Source: Streptomyces poonensis (GTDB lineage Bacteria; Actinomycetota; Actinomycetes; Streptomycetales; Streptomycetaceae). Taken from it: DNA of 64,000 nucleotides. A program made the translations under genes and the position numbers. The notes below the pieces were generated by a model. It saw nothing but the letters and a program-made list of their open reading frames with translations. It was not told where the DNA came from and did no database searches. Of this stretch, positions 29,279 to 37,819 are shown piece by piece (within the stretch, counting starts at the first letter, position 1; each line of letters starts with the position of its first letter). The stretch is from contig NZ_BMVW01000004.1 in the NCBI RefSeq assembly GCF_014650915.1, positions 1 through 64,000 of the forward strand, written 5' to 3'.

Positions 29279-29320
29279 TTGTGGCACACCGTCCGCCCTT
29301 TTTATAGTCCTACTGACCAT
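29279..29320 (+). promoter_or_regulatory. Promoter and putative operator of the Nudix-regulator cassette
   Basis: TTGTGG (29279-29284), an 18-bp spacer and TATAGT (29303-29308) form a good promoter. The inverted repeat ATAGTC-N5-GACCAT (29304-29320) covers the -10 and start point. NrtR-type regulators bind such sites before their own operons, so autoregulation is plausible. The leader to the ATG at 29436 is ~120 bases with no riboswitch that I recognise. Confidence 0.5.
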
Positions 29321-29435
29321 TAAGAAGGCGTCGCCGCCGGGTGCGGTACGCGGGAGCAGGGCCCACGGGGGTGGTCCCGGTCCCGCCGCCGACGCCCGGC
29401 GACGACGCCGGGGCAATATCAGGGAGGGAGGGGGC

Positions 29436-30155
29436 ATGAAGGGTTACGACAAGTACGCCTTCGAGCCCTTCGCCGTCACCGTCGACCTCGCGGTCCTCAC
29501 GATCCGGGCGGGCCGGCTCCAGGTCCTGCTGGTCGAGCGGGGGCAGGAGCCGTACGCGGGCCGCTGGGCGCTGCCCGGCGGCTTCGTCCTGCCCGACGAG
29601 TCCGCGGAGACCGCGGCCCGGCGCGAACTCGCCGAGGAGACCGGCCTCGCGGACGTCTCCGGGCTGCACCTGGAGCAGCTGCGGACCTATAGCGAGCCGG
29701 ACCGCGACCCCCGGATGCGGGTCGTCTCCGTCGCGTACACCGCGCTCCTGCCGGACGCCCCCGAGCCGCGTGGCGGCGGTGACGCGGCGCGTGCCCGCTG
29801 GCTGCCGTACGACGGGGCCGGGCCGCTCGCCTTCGACCACGACCGCATCCTGGCCGACGCCCACGACCGGATCGGCGCCAAGCTCGAGTACACCTGCCTC
29901 GCCACGGCCTTCTGCCCGCCGGAGTTCACCCTCGGGGAGCTCCAGCTGGTGTACGAGACCGTGTGGGGCACGGAGCTGGATCGGCCCAACTTCCGGCGCA
30001 AGGTCCTCGCGACCTCCGGGTTCGTGGAGGCGGTGCCCGGCGCCGCCCGGCTGACCGGCGGCCGCGGCAAACCCGCCGCGCTGTACCGTGCCGGTCCCGC
30101 CACGGCCCTGCATCCGCCCCTGCTGCGACCCTCCCGGGAAGGACGCTCCTCATGA
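29436..30155 (+). CDS. Nudix hydrolase with C-terminal winged helix (NrtR-type regulator)
   Basis: The protein has 239 residues. The Nudix box GFVLPDESAETAARREL followed by AEETGL (about residues 48-70) has every consensus residue, unlike many NrtR proteins whose box is degenerate, so it may cleave ADP-ribose or a related dinucleotide. The C-terminal ~90 residues, with FTLGELQLVYETVWG and LDRPNFRRKVL, form the winged helix of NrtR-type repressors, which sense ADP-ribose. It overlaps the ADP-ribosylglycohydrolase by 4 bases (ATGA), and an operator-like repeat lies in its promoter. Start ATG 29436 follows GGGAGGGAGGGGG. It could instead be purely catalytic. Confidence 0.85.
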   Translation: MKGYDKYAFEPFAVTVDLAVLTIRAGRLQVLLVERGQEPYAGRWALPGGFVLPDESAETAARRELAEETGLADVSGLHLEQLRTYSEPDRDPRMRVVSVAYTALLPDAPEPRGGGDAARARWLPYDGAGPLAFDHDRILADAHDRIGAKLEYTCLATAFCPPEFTLGELQLVYETVWGTELDRPNFRRKVLATSGFVEAVPGAARLTGGRGKPAALYRAGPATALHPPLLRPSREGRSS

Positions 30156-31171
30156 GCACCACAACGACCAAGCGCGCCGCCACCGGATCCCTGCTCGGGC
30201 TGGCACTCGGGGACGCGCTCGGCTTTCCGACGGAGTTCAACGACGTGCCGTCGATCCTCGCCAAGTGCGGACCCTGGCGGGACATGGAGCTGCCGAGACC
30301 CGCGATCGTCACCGACGACACCCAGATGACGCTGGCGCTCGGCCGTGGGTTGCGGACCGCCATGGAGCGGGGCGTCCTCGGACCGAAGCGGCTGGAGCGG
30401 CCGGTGCGCGAGGAGTTCGTCGACTGGTTCCGCTCGCCCGAGAACAACCGGGCCCCCGGCCGTACCTGCCTGGTCGCGTGCGACCTGCTGAGGGCCGAGG
30501 ACCGGCCCTGGCAGGACGCCTCCCAGATCCATTCCAAGGGCTGCGGCGCCAACATGCGCGTCGCCCCCATCGGGCTCGCCCCCGGCCTGAGCGACGACCA
30601 GCGCGCCGGCGCCGCCCAGCTCCAGGCCGCCCTCACCCACGGCCACCCCACCGCGCTCGCCGCGTCCGACCTCACCGCGCACGCCGTACGGCTGCTCGCG
30701 CAGGGCGCCGAGCCGACCGGACTGGTCGGTCTGCTGCGCTCGTACGCCTACGACAACCGCACCCGCTACCACGAGCAGTGGCTCGGCGACCTGTGGACGC
30801 GGAGCCAGGACCCGAGCCCCGAGCACTTCATCGCGCGCGGCTGGGACGAGTGCCTGGAGATACTCGGCCGGCTCCGGGACGCCCTGCGCGATCCGTCGCC
30901 CGAGACCGATCCGTGTCTCGCGACGGGCGCGGGCTGGATCGCCGAGGAGGCCCTCGCCACCGGCCTGCTGTGCTTCCTGCTGTTCGTCGGCGAGCCCGTC
31001 ACCGCCCTGCGCCGGGCCGCCTGCTCCTCCGGCGACTCCGACTCCATCGCCTGCCTGGCCGGCGCCTTCGCGGGCGCCCATCACGGCCCGGACGCCTGGC
31101 CCGCGGAGTGGGCCGACCGCATCGAGTACCGAGGCGACCTCATGGCGCTCGGAGCGCTCTGGGACGCTTGA
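30152..31171 (+). CDS. ADP-ribosylglycohydrolase family protein
   Basis: The protein has 339 residues with the DraG/ARH fold. GSLLGLALGDALGFPTEF is at the N terminus, metal-binding TDDTQMTLAL near residue 52 and the second metal site SSGDSDSIACLAGAF near 290. It should remove ADP-ribose from a macromolecule or a small ADP-ribosylated compound using two magnesium ions. It is coupled to the Nudix regulator (ATGA) and followed 3 bp later by a nucleotidyltransferase. The context suggests that released ADP-ribose is the regulator's ligand or substrate. Whether the target is protein, DNA or RNA is unknown. Confidence 0.9.
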   Translation: MSTTTTKRAATGSLLGLALGDALGFPTEFNDVPSILAKCGPWRDMELPRPAIVTDDTQMTLALGRGLRTAMERGVLGPKRLERPVREEFVDWFRSPENNRAPGRTCLVACDLLRAEDRPWQDASQIHSKGCGANMRVAPIGLAPGLSDDQRAGAAQLQAALTHGHPTALAASDLTAHAVRLLAQGAEPTGLVGLLRSYAYDNRTRYHEQWLGDLWTRSQDPSPEHFIARGWDECLEILGRLRDALRDPSPETDPCLATGAGWIAEEALATGLLCFLLFVGEPVTALRRAACSSGDSDSIACLAGAFAGAHHGPDAWPAEWADRIEYRGDLMALGALWDA

Positions 31172-31174
31172 GCG

Positions 31175-31951
31175 ATGACCGACGCCCTCGCCGCCGCCGA
31201 CCTGGACATCGACCTGACTCCCGTCGTCGCGGAGCAGCCGGACCCCCTGCTGTTCGCGACCGTCTCCGGAGCGCACCTGTACGGCTTCCCGTCCCGCGAC
31301 TCGGACGTCGACCTGCGGGGCGTCCACCTGCTGCCGACGGCCGCGCTGGTCGGGCTGCGGGAGGCGGACGAGACGCGGTCGCGGATGTGGGAGCGGGACG
31401 GCGTCGAGATGGACCTCGTCACGCACGACCTGCGCAAGTTCGTCCGGCTGATGCTGAAGCGCAACGGCTATGTGCTGGAGCAGCTGCTCTCCCCGCTGGT
31501 CGTGCACACCACCGACGCCCACCGGGAGCTGGCCGCGCTCGCTCCCGGTGTCCTGACCAGCCACCACGCCCACCACTACCGGGGCTTCGCCACCACGCAG
31601 TGGCGGCTGTTCGAGAAGACGCGCGAGCTGAAGCCGCTGCTCTACACGTTCCGCGTGCTGCTCACCGGTGTCCATCTGATGCGCAGCGGCGAGGTGCAGG
31701 CCCATCTGCCCACGCTGCTGGAGCAGGTGGACGCGCCCGCGTACCTGCCGGACCTCGTCCGGGCCAAGGCCGAGCGGGAGCACGGCGCCGCGGACGTGGA
31801 CCACGCGCGCGTGCGGGCCGATGTGGAGCGGCTGCACACGGTGCTGGACGAGGCGCAGGCCGCCTCAGCGCTGCCGGACGCCCCGGTCGTGTACGACGCC
31901 CTGCACGACTTCGTCGTACGGGTACGGCTCGCGGGGCTCCCGCAGGGCTGA
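31175..31951 (+). CDS. RlaP-type nucleotidyltransferase, paralogue 1
   Basis: The protein has 258 residues of the PF10127-like polymerase-beta superfamily group. The catalytic strand reads FATVSGAHLYGFPSRDSDVD then LRG near residues 29-52, with the two aspartates of SDVD; EMDLVTHDLRKF near 79-90 supplies the third carboxylate. The first motif has SGA where canonical enzymes have GS. RlaP proteins are predicted RNA-repair nucleotidyltransferases. It begins 3 bp after the glycohydrolase and its last 87 bp overlap the convergent paralogue. No biochemistry can be read from sequence alone. Confidence 0.85.
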   Translation: MTDALAAADLDIDLTPVVAEQPDPLLFATVSGAHLYGFPSRDSDVDLRGVHLLPTAALVGLREADETRSRMWERDGVEMDLVTHDLRKFVRLMLKRNGYVLEQLLSPLVVHTTDAHRELAALAPGVLTSHHAHHYRGFATTQWRLFEKTRELKPLLYTFRVLLTGVHLMRSGEVQAHLPTLLEQVDAPAYLPDLVRAKAEREHGAADVDHARVRADVERLHTVLDEAQAASALPDAPVVYDALHDFVVRVRLAGLPQG

Positions 31952-32620
31952 GGCACGGCGGGTCCGTACGAGAAAGTCCTCCACGCGGGCCCGGTCCGGC
32001 TCGGGCGGGAGCGGGGAACGGGCGGCCGCCTCGTCCGTTTCCGCCGCCAGCCGGGTCATCCACGACTCGACCTCGGGCCACGGAACCTCGCCGCGCTTGA
32101 CGGTGAGGAGCCGCTCGCGGGCCTCGCCCACGTCGATCGTGAGCTCGCCCGTGCGCAGCAGGTCGCGGCAGCTCGTCAGCAGGCGCAGCAGGTGCATGGC
32201 GTGCTTCCAGCGCGGGGCGCCGTGGGTGCGCACGTCGGCGTCGAGCTTCTTGCGCTGGGCGAGGGCGTAGCGTGCGAACGTGTCGTGGACCTGGCGGGAG
32301 AGGAAGGCGTCGCGCAGGGAGAGCAGCTCACGGCCCGTGTCGTCGATGTGCTCCACGAGCGGGGAGTGGAGGCACTCCAGGATGTTCGGGTTGGCGCGCA
32401 GCGCGAGCGCGCAGAAGCGCTCCAGCTCCCAGCTGAACTGCTCCTCCGCCGGGCCCTCCACATGCGTCGGCGGCTTCTCGAACCGCCAGTACAGGGCGGT
32501 CGGGGCCAGGAAGACGCCCCTGCGGTCGGTGTCGCTGCCGTCCGTGGCCAGGCCGAAGGCGCGCGAACCCATGACGCAGGCGTAGATCGTGTGGTCGCGG
32601 ACCAGGGCCTCGGGCTGCAT
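31865..32620 (-). CDS. RlaP-type nucleotidyltransferase, paralogue 2
   Basis: The protein has 251 residues and is homologous in layout to the gene it converges with. Catalytic motif VMGSRAFGLATDGSDTDRRG lies near residues 16-35 with canonical GS and DTD; the third carboxylate position aligns with Glu (FSWELERF) instead of Asp. Shared later motifs include ILECLHSPLV against VLEQLLSPLV. The C-terminal 87 bp overlap paralogue 1 on the other strand, so the two mRNAs are complementary at their 3' ends. The start ATG 32620 lies 23 bp after the end of the Rieske gene on the same strand, so it may be cotranscribed with that gene. Confidence 0.83.
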   Translation of the reverse strand: MQPEALVRDHTIYACVMGSRAFGLATDGSDTDRRGVFLAPTALYWRFEKPPTHVEGPAEEQFSWELERFCALALRANPNILECLHSPLVEHIDDTGRELLSLRDAFLSRQVHDTFARYALAQRKKLDADVRTHGAPRWKHAMHLLRLLTSCRDLLRTGELTIDVGEARERLLTVKRGEVPWPEVESWMTRLAAETDEAAARSPLPPEPDRARVEDFLVRTRRASALREPREPYPYDEVVQGVVHDRGVRQR

Positions 32621-32642
32621 GACCGCGAGCGTACGCGGCGGA

Positions 32643-33020
32643 TCACGTGAGGCGGATCGAGTTCCCCGTCACGGTGATCTTCTTCCCGGGCAGCGCCCGC
32701 GTCGCCGGGCCGGCCGTCACCGAGCCGTCCTCGATGCTGAACCTGCTGCCGTGGCAGGCGCAGTCGATCGTCCCGTCGGAGACGGTGGAGACCGTGCAGT
32801 TCTGGTGGGTGCAGATCGCCGAGAAGGCCTTGAAGTCGCCCTTTCCGGGCTGGGTGACCACGACCTTCCGCTCGCCGAAGACCTTGCCGCCGCCGACCGG
32901 GATGTCCTCCGTTCTCGCCAGTTCTCCGTCCTCGTCCTGGTCACCGCCCCCGCCGCAGCCCGTGAGCAGCACCGCCGCGCCCGTCACGAGGACGGTGCGC
33001 CGCGTCGATCCCATCGTCAT
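32643..33020 (-). CDS. Rieske (2Fe-2S) lipoprotein
   Basis: The protein has 125 residues. The N terminus has twin arginines (STRRTVLV) and a lipobox LLTGC at about residues 17-21, pointing to Tat export and lipid anchoring outside the membrane. The Rieske motifs are CTHQNC and CACHGSRF, giving the Cys-X-His and Cys-X2-His ligands. The role is probably electron transfer; partner unknown. Start ATG 33020 puts the signal peptide at the N terminus; the frame is open to 33170 but that extension would bury the signal. It is divergent from aroH, and the nucleotidyltransferase follows upstream on the same strand. Confidence 0.9.
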   Translation of the reverse strand: MTMGSTRRTVLVTGAAVLLTGCGGGGDQDEDGELARTEDIPVGGGKVFGERKVVVTQPGKGDFKAFSAICTHQNCTVSTVSDGTIDCACHGSRFSIEDGSVTAGPATRALPGKKITVTGNSIRLT

Positions 33021-33237
33021 GTCGTCACCCCGAACGTACGAAGGAGCCAGAGGGAGGGCGGAGCAGCAGCATCCTGGCACCGACGACCCCGAAACAGAAG
33101 CAATTCGGGAGGAAACGCCACAGATGATTCGGTTCGTACGGACCCGTCTCGGCAGGCGGGCGCCGGTCACCGGTGCGTGCGGGGCTGACTACGCTGGTGC
33201 GACGAGTCGTGTACGTACATCAGCAAGGAGCACAGAC

Positions 33238-33600
33238 GTGGCGGTACGAGCGGTCCGGGGCGCCGTCCAACTCGAGCGGGACGAGGCCGGGCACATGGAC
33301 GAGCAGGTCGGCGCCCTGCTCACCGCCATCCTGGAGCGGAACGGGCTCACCGCGGACGACCTGATCAGCATCTGGTTCACGGCCACCCCCGATCTGCACA
33401 GCGACTTCCCGGCGGCCGCCGCCCGCGAGCTCGGCATCGTCGACGTACCGCTGATCTGCGCCCAGGAACTCGACATCCAGGGTGCGATGCCCCGCGTCGT
33501 CCGGGTCCTCGCGCACGTCGAGTCGGACCGGCCCCGCAGCGGGATCGCGCACGTCTACCTCGGCGCCGCCGCCGCCCTCCGTAAGGACATCGCCCAGTGA
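33238..33600 (+). CDS. aroH: Chorismate mutase, AroH class
   Basis: The protein has 120 residues. It aligns by eye with B. subtilis AroH: catalytic Arg7 (RAVRGA), ICAQELD with the Cys and Glu positions, RVVRVLAHV with the second Arg, and HVYLGAA with the Tyr. It converts chorismate to prephenate for tyrosine and phenylalanine synthesis. Start GTG 33238 has AAGGAG (33225-33230) at 7 bases; the long upstream open frame is shadow of the Rieske gene. It overlaps tyrA by 4 bases (GTGA). Confidence 0.94.
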   Translation: MAVRAVRGAVQLERDEAGHMDEQVGALLTAILERNGLTADDLISIWFTATPDLHSDFPAAAARELGIVDVPLICAQELDIQGAMPRVVRVLAHVESDRPRSGIAHVYLGAAAALRKDIAQ

Positions 33601-34682
33601 GGACCGCACTCGTCATCGGAACCGGGCTGATCGGCACCTCGGCGGCCCTCGCGCTCGCCCAGCGCGGCGTCCAGGTCCACCTCGCCGACCGCGACCCGGA
33701 CCAGGCCCGTACGGCGGCCTCGCTCGGCGCCGGTGTCGACGACGCGCCCGACGGGCCGGTGGACCTCGCCGTCGTGGCCGCCCCGCCCGCGTACGTGGCC
33801 CCCGCCCTCGCCGACGCGATGCGGCGCGGCCTGGCCCGCGGCTACCTCGACGTGGCCTCCGTCAAGGGCGGCCCGCGCCGCGAACTGGAGGGGCTCGGCC
33901 TCGACCTCACCCGGTACATCGGCACCCACCCCATGGCGGGCCGCGAGAAGTCGGGTCCCCTGGCGGCCAGCGGGGACCTCTTCGAGGGGCGCCCCTGGGT
34001 GCTCACGCCCACCCGGGACACCGACACCGACGTCCTGAACCTCGCCCTCGAGCTGGTGTCGCACTGCCGTGCCGTACCGGTCGTGATGGAGGCCGACGCC
34101 CACGACCGCGCGGTCGCCCTGGTGTCCCACATGCCGCACCTGGTGTCGAGCATGGTCGCGGCCCGCCTGGAGAACGCCGAGGAGGCGGCCGTACGGCTGT
34201 GCGGCGGAGGCATCCGCGACGTGACCCGGATCGCGGGCTCCGACCCGCGGATGTGGATCGACATCCTGTCCGCCAACCCGGGGCCCGTGGCCGATCTGCT
34301 CCTGGAGGTGGCGGCCGACCTGGAGGGCACGGTCCAGGCGCTGCGCGCCCTGCAGTCCGCCGACGAGGACAAGCGCCGTGAGGGCGCCACCGGCATCGAG
34401 AACGTCCTGCGCCGCGGAAACGCCGGCCAGGTCCGTGTCCCCGGCAAGCACGGCAGCCCCCCGCGCGCGTACGAGTCCGTGGTCGTCCTCATCGACGACC
34501 AGCCGGGCCAGCTGGCCCGTATCTTCGCCGACGCGGGGCTCGCCGGCGTCAACGTCGAGGACGTCCGCATAGAGCACGCGACCGGCCGGCAGGCCGGCCT
34601 GGTGCAGCTGATGGTCGAGCCGAAAGCGGCGCCGACGCTGACCGCGGCCCTGCGGGAGCGGGGCTGGGCGATCCGCCAGTGA
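33597..34682 (+). CDS. tyrA: Prephenate dehydrogenase
   Basis: The protein has 361 residues. The NAD(P)-binding fold opens with ALVIGTGLIGTSAALALAQ (residues 4-22), and the substrate region contains GTHPMAGREKSGP near residue 107 with the catalytic His. A C-terminal ACT domain (about 285-345, ESVVVLIDDQPGQLARIF) is likely the tyrosine feedback sensor. It converts prephenate to 4-hydroxyphenylpyruvate. Start GTG 33597 overlaps aroH by 4 bases, coupling two successive steps of one pathway. Confidence 0.94.
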   Translation: MRTALVIGTGLIGTSAALALAQRGVQVHLADRDPDQARTAASLGAGVDDAPDGPVDLAVVAAPPAYVAPALADAMRRGLARGYLDVASVKGGPRRELEGLGLDLTRYIGTHPMAGREKSGPLAASGDLFEGRPWVLTPTRDTDTDVLNLALELVSHCRAVPVVMEADAHDRAVALVSHMPHLVSSMVAARLENAEEAAVRLCGGGIRDVTRIAGSDPRMWIDILSANPGPVADLLLEVAADLEGTVQALRALQSADEDKRREGATGIENVLRRGNAGQVRVPGKHGSPPRAYESVVVLIDDQPGQLARIFADAGLAGVNVEDVRIEHATGRQAGLVQLMVEPKAAPTLTAALRERGWAIRQ

Positions 34683-34822
34683 CGCCGGCCGGGCGCCGCC
34701 CCTCCCGCCGGGGAGGGGGCGCGGGGTTAGTCATACGGGCGTCGGGGAGCAAGTAACCTTGTGCGGGGCGCGCTCGCGTCCCGCACACTCCCGTCATCCC
34801 GCACCAGGAAGGTCTCCACACC

Positions 34823-35518
34823 GTGGAAAACGGCGCCGCCCGGACCGCCCCGGCAGTCATTGTCGCCATCGACGGCCCCTCCGGCACGGGCAAGTCGAGC
34901 ACCTCCAAGGCCGTGGCCGCGCAGCTCGGACTGAGCTACCTGGACACCGGCGCCCAGTACCGGGCGATCACCTGGTGGATGGTGACGAACGGGATCGACA
35001 CCGACGACCCCTCGGCGATCGCCGCCGCGGCCGGGAAGCCGGACATCGTCTCGGGCACCGACCCGTCCTCGCCGACCATCACCGTGGACGGCACCGACGT
35101 GGCCGGCCCGATCCGCACCCAGGAGGTCACCTCCAAGGTCAGCGCGGTCAGCGCGGTGCCCGAGGTGCGGGCCCGGATCACCGAGCTGCAGCGCACCATC
35201 GCCGCCGGCGCGGTGACCGGCATCGTCGTCGAGGGCCGGGACATCGGCACCACCGTGCTGCCGGACGCCGACCTGAAGATCTTCCTCACGGCCTCCCCGG
35301 AGGCCCGCGCCGCCCGCCGCAGCGGCGAGCTGAAGGGCGCCGACGTCCAGGCCACCCGCGAGGCGCTGCTCAAGCGCGACGCGGCCGACTCCAGCCGCAA
35401 GACCTCCCCGCTGGCCAAGGCGGACGACGCCGTGGAGGTGGACACCTCCGACCTCACGCTGCAGCAGGTCATCGAGTGCGTGGTCACCCTCGTCGAGGAG
35501 AAGCGGGCCGCCAAGTGA
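34823..35518 (+). CDS. cmk: Cytidylate kinase
   Basis: The protein has 231 residues. The P-loop IDGPSGTGKSSTSKAVA starts near residue 16; YLDTGAQYRAITW and EGRDIGTTVLPDADLKIFLTA are family hallmarks. It phosphorylates CMP and dCMP with ATP. Start GTG 34823 follows GGAAGG with normal spacing. It overlaps the acyltransferase by 4 bases and precedes der, the conserved cmk-(plsC)-der cluster. A GC-rich hairpin (about 34754-34785) lies in its 140-bp leader region. Confidence 0.95.
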   Translation: MENGAARTAPAVIVAIDGPSGTGKSSTSKAVAAQLGLSYLDTGAQYRAITWWMVTNGIDTDDPSAIAAAAGKPDIVSGTDPSSPTITVDGTDVAGPIRTQEVTSKVSAVSAVPEVRARITELQRTIAAGAVTGIVVEGRDIGTTVLPDADLKIFLTASPEARAARRSGELKGADVQATREALLKRDAADSSRKTSPLAKADDAVEVDTSDLTLQQVIECVVTLVEEKRAAK

Positions 35519-36177
35519 CCGAGGCGCCTTCGGTACGGGGTGCAGAGGTCGGCCGCCGCATCGGCGTCGGTCTGATGTACGGGCTGTGGAAGCCGCGCGT
35601 GCTGGGCACCTGGAAGGTCCCCGCGGCCGGTCCGGTGATCCTCGCCGTCAACCACACCCACAACATCGACGGCCCGATGGTCATGGGCGTCGCACCGCGG
35701 CCCACGCACTTCCTGATCAAGAAAGAGGCGTTCGCCGGGCCGCTCGACCCCTTTCTGACCGGTATCGGCCAGCTGAAGGTGGACCGCACGGCCACCGACC
35801 GGACCGCCATCAGCCGGGCCCTCGCCGTCCTGGAGCACGGCGGCGTCCTCGGTATCTTTCCCGAGGGCACCCGCGGTGAGGGCGACTTCGCCTCCCTGCG
35901 TGCCGGGCTCGCCTACTTCGCCGTCCGCAGCGGCGCCCCGGTCGTCCCGGTCGCCGTACTGGGAAGCTCCGAGCGGAGCGGACGGTTGATACGGGCGCTG
36001 CCCCCGCTGCGCAGCCGCGTCGACGTCGTCTTCGGCGAGCCCTTCGAGGCGGGCGACGGCACGGGACGGCGCACGCGCAGCGCGCTGGACGAGGCGACCG
36101 CGCGCATCCAGAAGCAGCTCGCCGCCCACCTGGAAAACGCCAGGCGCCTCACCGGGCGCCAGGGGACACTTGAGTAG
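35515..36177 (+). CDS. 1-acyl-sn-glycerol-3-phosphate acyltransferase (PlsC family)
   Basis: The protein has 220 residues. The catalytic HX4D motif is NHTHNIDGP near residue 49, and the glycerophosphate-binding motif is FPEGTRGEG near 117. It acylates a lysophospholipid at the cytoplasmic membrane; substrate may differ from lysophosphatidate. Start GTG 35515 overlaps cmk by 4 bases. It is followed by der after 57 bp. The cmk-plsC-der order is widespread in actinobacteria. Confidence 0.92.
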   Translation: MTEAPSVRGAEVGRRIGVGLMYGLWKPRVLGTWKVPAAGPVILAVNHTHNIDGPMVMGVAPRPTHFLIKKEAFAGPLDPFLTGIGQLKVDRTATDRTAISRALAVLEHGGVLGIFPEGTRGEGDFASLRAGLAYFAVRSGAPVVPVAVLGSSERSGRLIRALPPLRSRVDVVFGEPFEAGDGTGRRTRSALDEATARIQKQLAAHLENARRLTGRQGTLE

Positions 36178-36234
36178 TGGATCTCCCGCCCTCGGGCGGT
36201 CCACCGATCACCACGACGAACGAGGTACCACTTC

Positions 36235-37707
36235 ATGAACGACCACATCCCCTCCGACGGCTCGGAGACCGAGCACGGGGCACTTGGCGACGCCGAGTTC
36301 GCGGAGTTCATGGAGCTCGCCGCGGAAGAGGGCTTCGACCTGGAGGACGTCGAGGGCGCCATCGAGGCGGCCGGGCACGGCCCGCTCCCGGTGCTCGCCG
36401 TCGTCGGCCGCCCGAATGTCGGCAAGTCGACCCTGGTCAACCGCATCATCGGCCGCCGCGAGGCCGTCGTCGAGGACAAGCCGGGCGTCACCCGCGACCG
36501 CGTCACCTATGAGGCCGAGTGGGCGGGCCGCCGCTTCAAGGTCGTCGACACCGGCGGCTGGGAGCAGGACGTCCTCGGTATCGACGCCTCCGTGGCCGCG
36601 CAGGCCGAGTACGCGATCGACGCGGCCGACGCGGTCGTGTTCGTCGTCGACGCCAAGGTCGGCGCCACCGACACCGACGAGGCCGTCGTCCGGCTGCTGC
36701 GCAAGGCGGGCAAGCCGGTCGTGCTCTGCGCCAACAAGGTCGACGGCCCGAGCGGCGAGGCCGACGCGTCGTACCTGTGGAGCCTGGGCCTCGGCGAGCC
36801 GCACCCGGTCTCCGCGCTGCACGGCCGCGGCACCGGCGACATGCTGGACGCCGTGCTGGAGGCGCTGCCCGAGGCGCCCGAGCAGACCTTCGGCACCGCC
36901 GGCGTCGGCGGCCCGCGCCGTATCGCGCTCATCGGCCGCCCGAACGTGGGCAAGTCCTCGCTGCTGAACAAGGTGGCGGGCGAGGAGCGCGTCGTCGTCA
37001 ACGAGCTCGCGGGCACCACCCGCGACCCGGTCGACGAGCTGATCGAGCTCGGCGGTGTCACCTGGAAGTTCGTCGACACGGCGGGCATCCGCAAGCGGGT
37101 CCACCTCCAGCAGGGCGCCGACTACTACGCCTCGCTGCGCACGGCCGCCGCCGTGGAGAAGGCGGAGGTCGCGGTCATCCTGCTCGACGCCTCCGAGAAC
37201 ATCTCCGTGCAGGACCAGCGCATCGTGACGATGGCCGTGGAGGCGGGCCGGGCGATCGTCCTCGCCTTCAACAAGTGGGACACCCTCGACGAGGAGCGCC
37301 GCTACTACCTGGAGCGCGAGATCGAGACGGAGCTCGGCCAGGTGGCGTGGGCGCCGCGGGTCAATGTCTCGGCGCGCACCGGACGCCACATGGAGAAGCT
37401 CGTCCCGGCGATCGAGACGGCGCTGGCTGGCTGGGAGACCCGGGTTCCGACGGGCCGGCTGAACGCCTTCCTGGGCGAGCTGGTCTCCGCCCACCCGCAC
37501 CCGATCCGGGGCGGCAAGCAGCCGCGCATCCTGTTCGGCACACAGGCGGGCACCAAGCCGCCGCGGTTCGTGCTGTTCGCGTCCGGCTTCATCGAGGCGG
37601 GCTACCGGCGGTTCGTCGAGCGGCGGCTGCGCGAGGAGTTCGGCTTCGAGGGGACGCCGATCCACATCTCGGTGCGGGTGCGCGAGAAGCGCGGCAAGAA
37701 GAAGTAG
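36235..37707 (+). CDS. der: Ribosome-associated GTPase Der (EngA)
   Basis: The protein has 490 residues with two tandem GTPase domains: G1 GRPNVGKST near 57-65 and again GRPNVGKSS near 234-242, DTGGWEQ and DTAGIRKR as the two G3 regions, NKVD and NKWD as G4. A KH-like C-terminal domain follows, ending in a Lys-rich tail (EKRGKKK). It acts in 50S subunit assembly and is usually essential. The acidic ~45-residue N-terminal extension is typical of actinobacterial Der. Followed by a strong hairpin terminator. Confidence 0.97.
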   Translation: MNDHIPSDGSETEHGALGDAEFAEFMELAAEEGFDLEDVEGAIEAAGHGPLPVLAVVGRPNVGKSTLVNRIIGRREAVVEDKPGVTRDRVTYEAEWAGRRFKVVDTGGWEQDVLGIDASVAAQAEYAIDAADAVVFVVDAKVGATDTDEAVVRLLRKAGKPVVLCANKVDGPSGEADASYLWSLGLGEPHPVSALHGRGTGDMLDAVLEALPEAPEQTFGTAGVGGPRRIALIGRPNVGKSSLLNKVAGEERVVVNELAGTTRDPVDELIELGGVTWKFVDTAGIRKRVHLQQGADYYASLRTAAAVEKAEVAVILLDASENISVQDQRIVTMAVEAGRAIVLAFNKWDTLDEERRYYLEREIETELGQVAWAPRVNVSARTGRHMEKLVPAIETALAGWETRVPTGRLNAFLGELVSAHPHPIRGGKQPRILFGTQAGTKPPRFVLFASGFIEAGYRRFVERRLREEFGFEGTPIHISVRVREKRGKKK

Positions 37708-37729
37708 CGGGCCGGGCGGCCCGTACACG

Positions 37730-37768
37730 CGAGGGCGGCTCCCCGGATCTCCCGGGGAGCCGCCCTCG
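37730..37768. terminator. Bidirectional terminator after der
   Basis: A perfect 17-bp GC-rich inverted repeat (37730-37746 with 37752-37768) with a 5-base loop lies between der and the convergent hypothetical gene, with no T tract. Confidence 0.8.
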
Positions 37769-37819
37769 TCGCTGCGGACCGTCGTGGGCCTTCAGGGCCG
37801 GCCCCGTCGGCTCTCGTGG

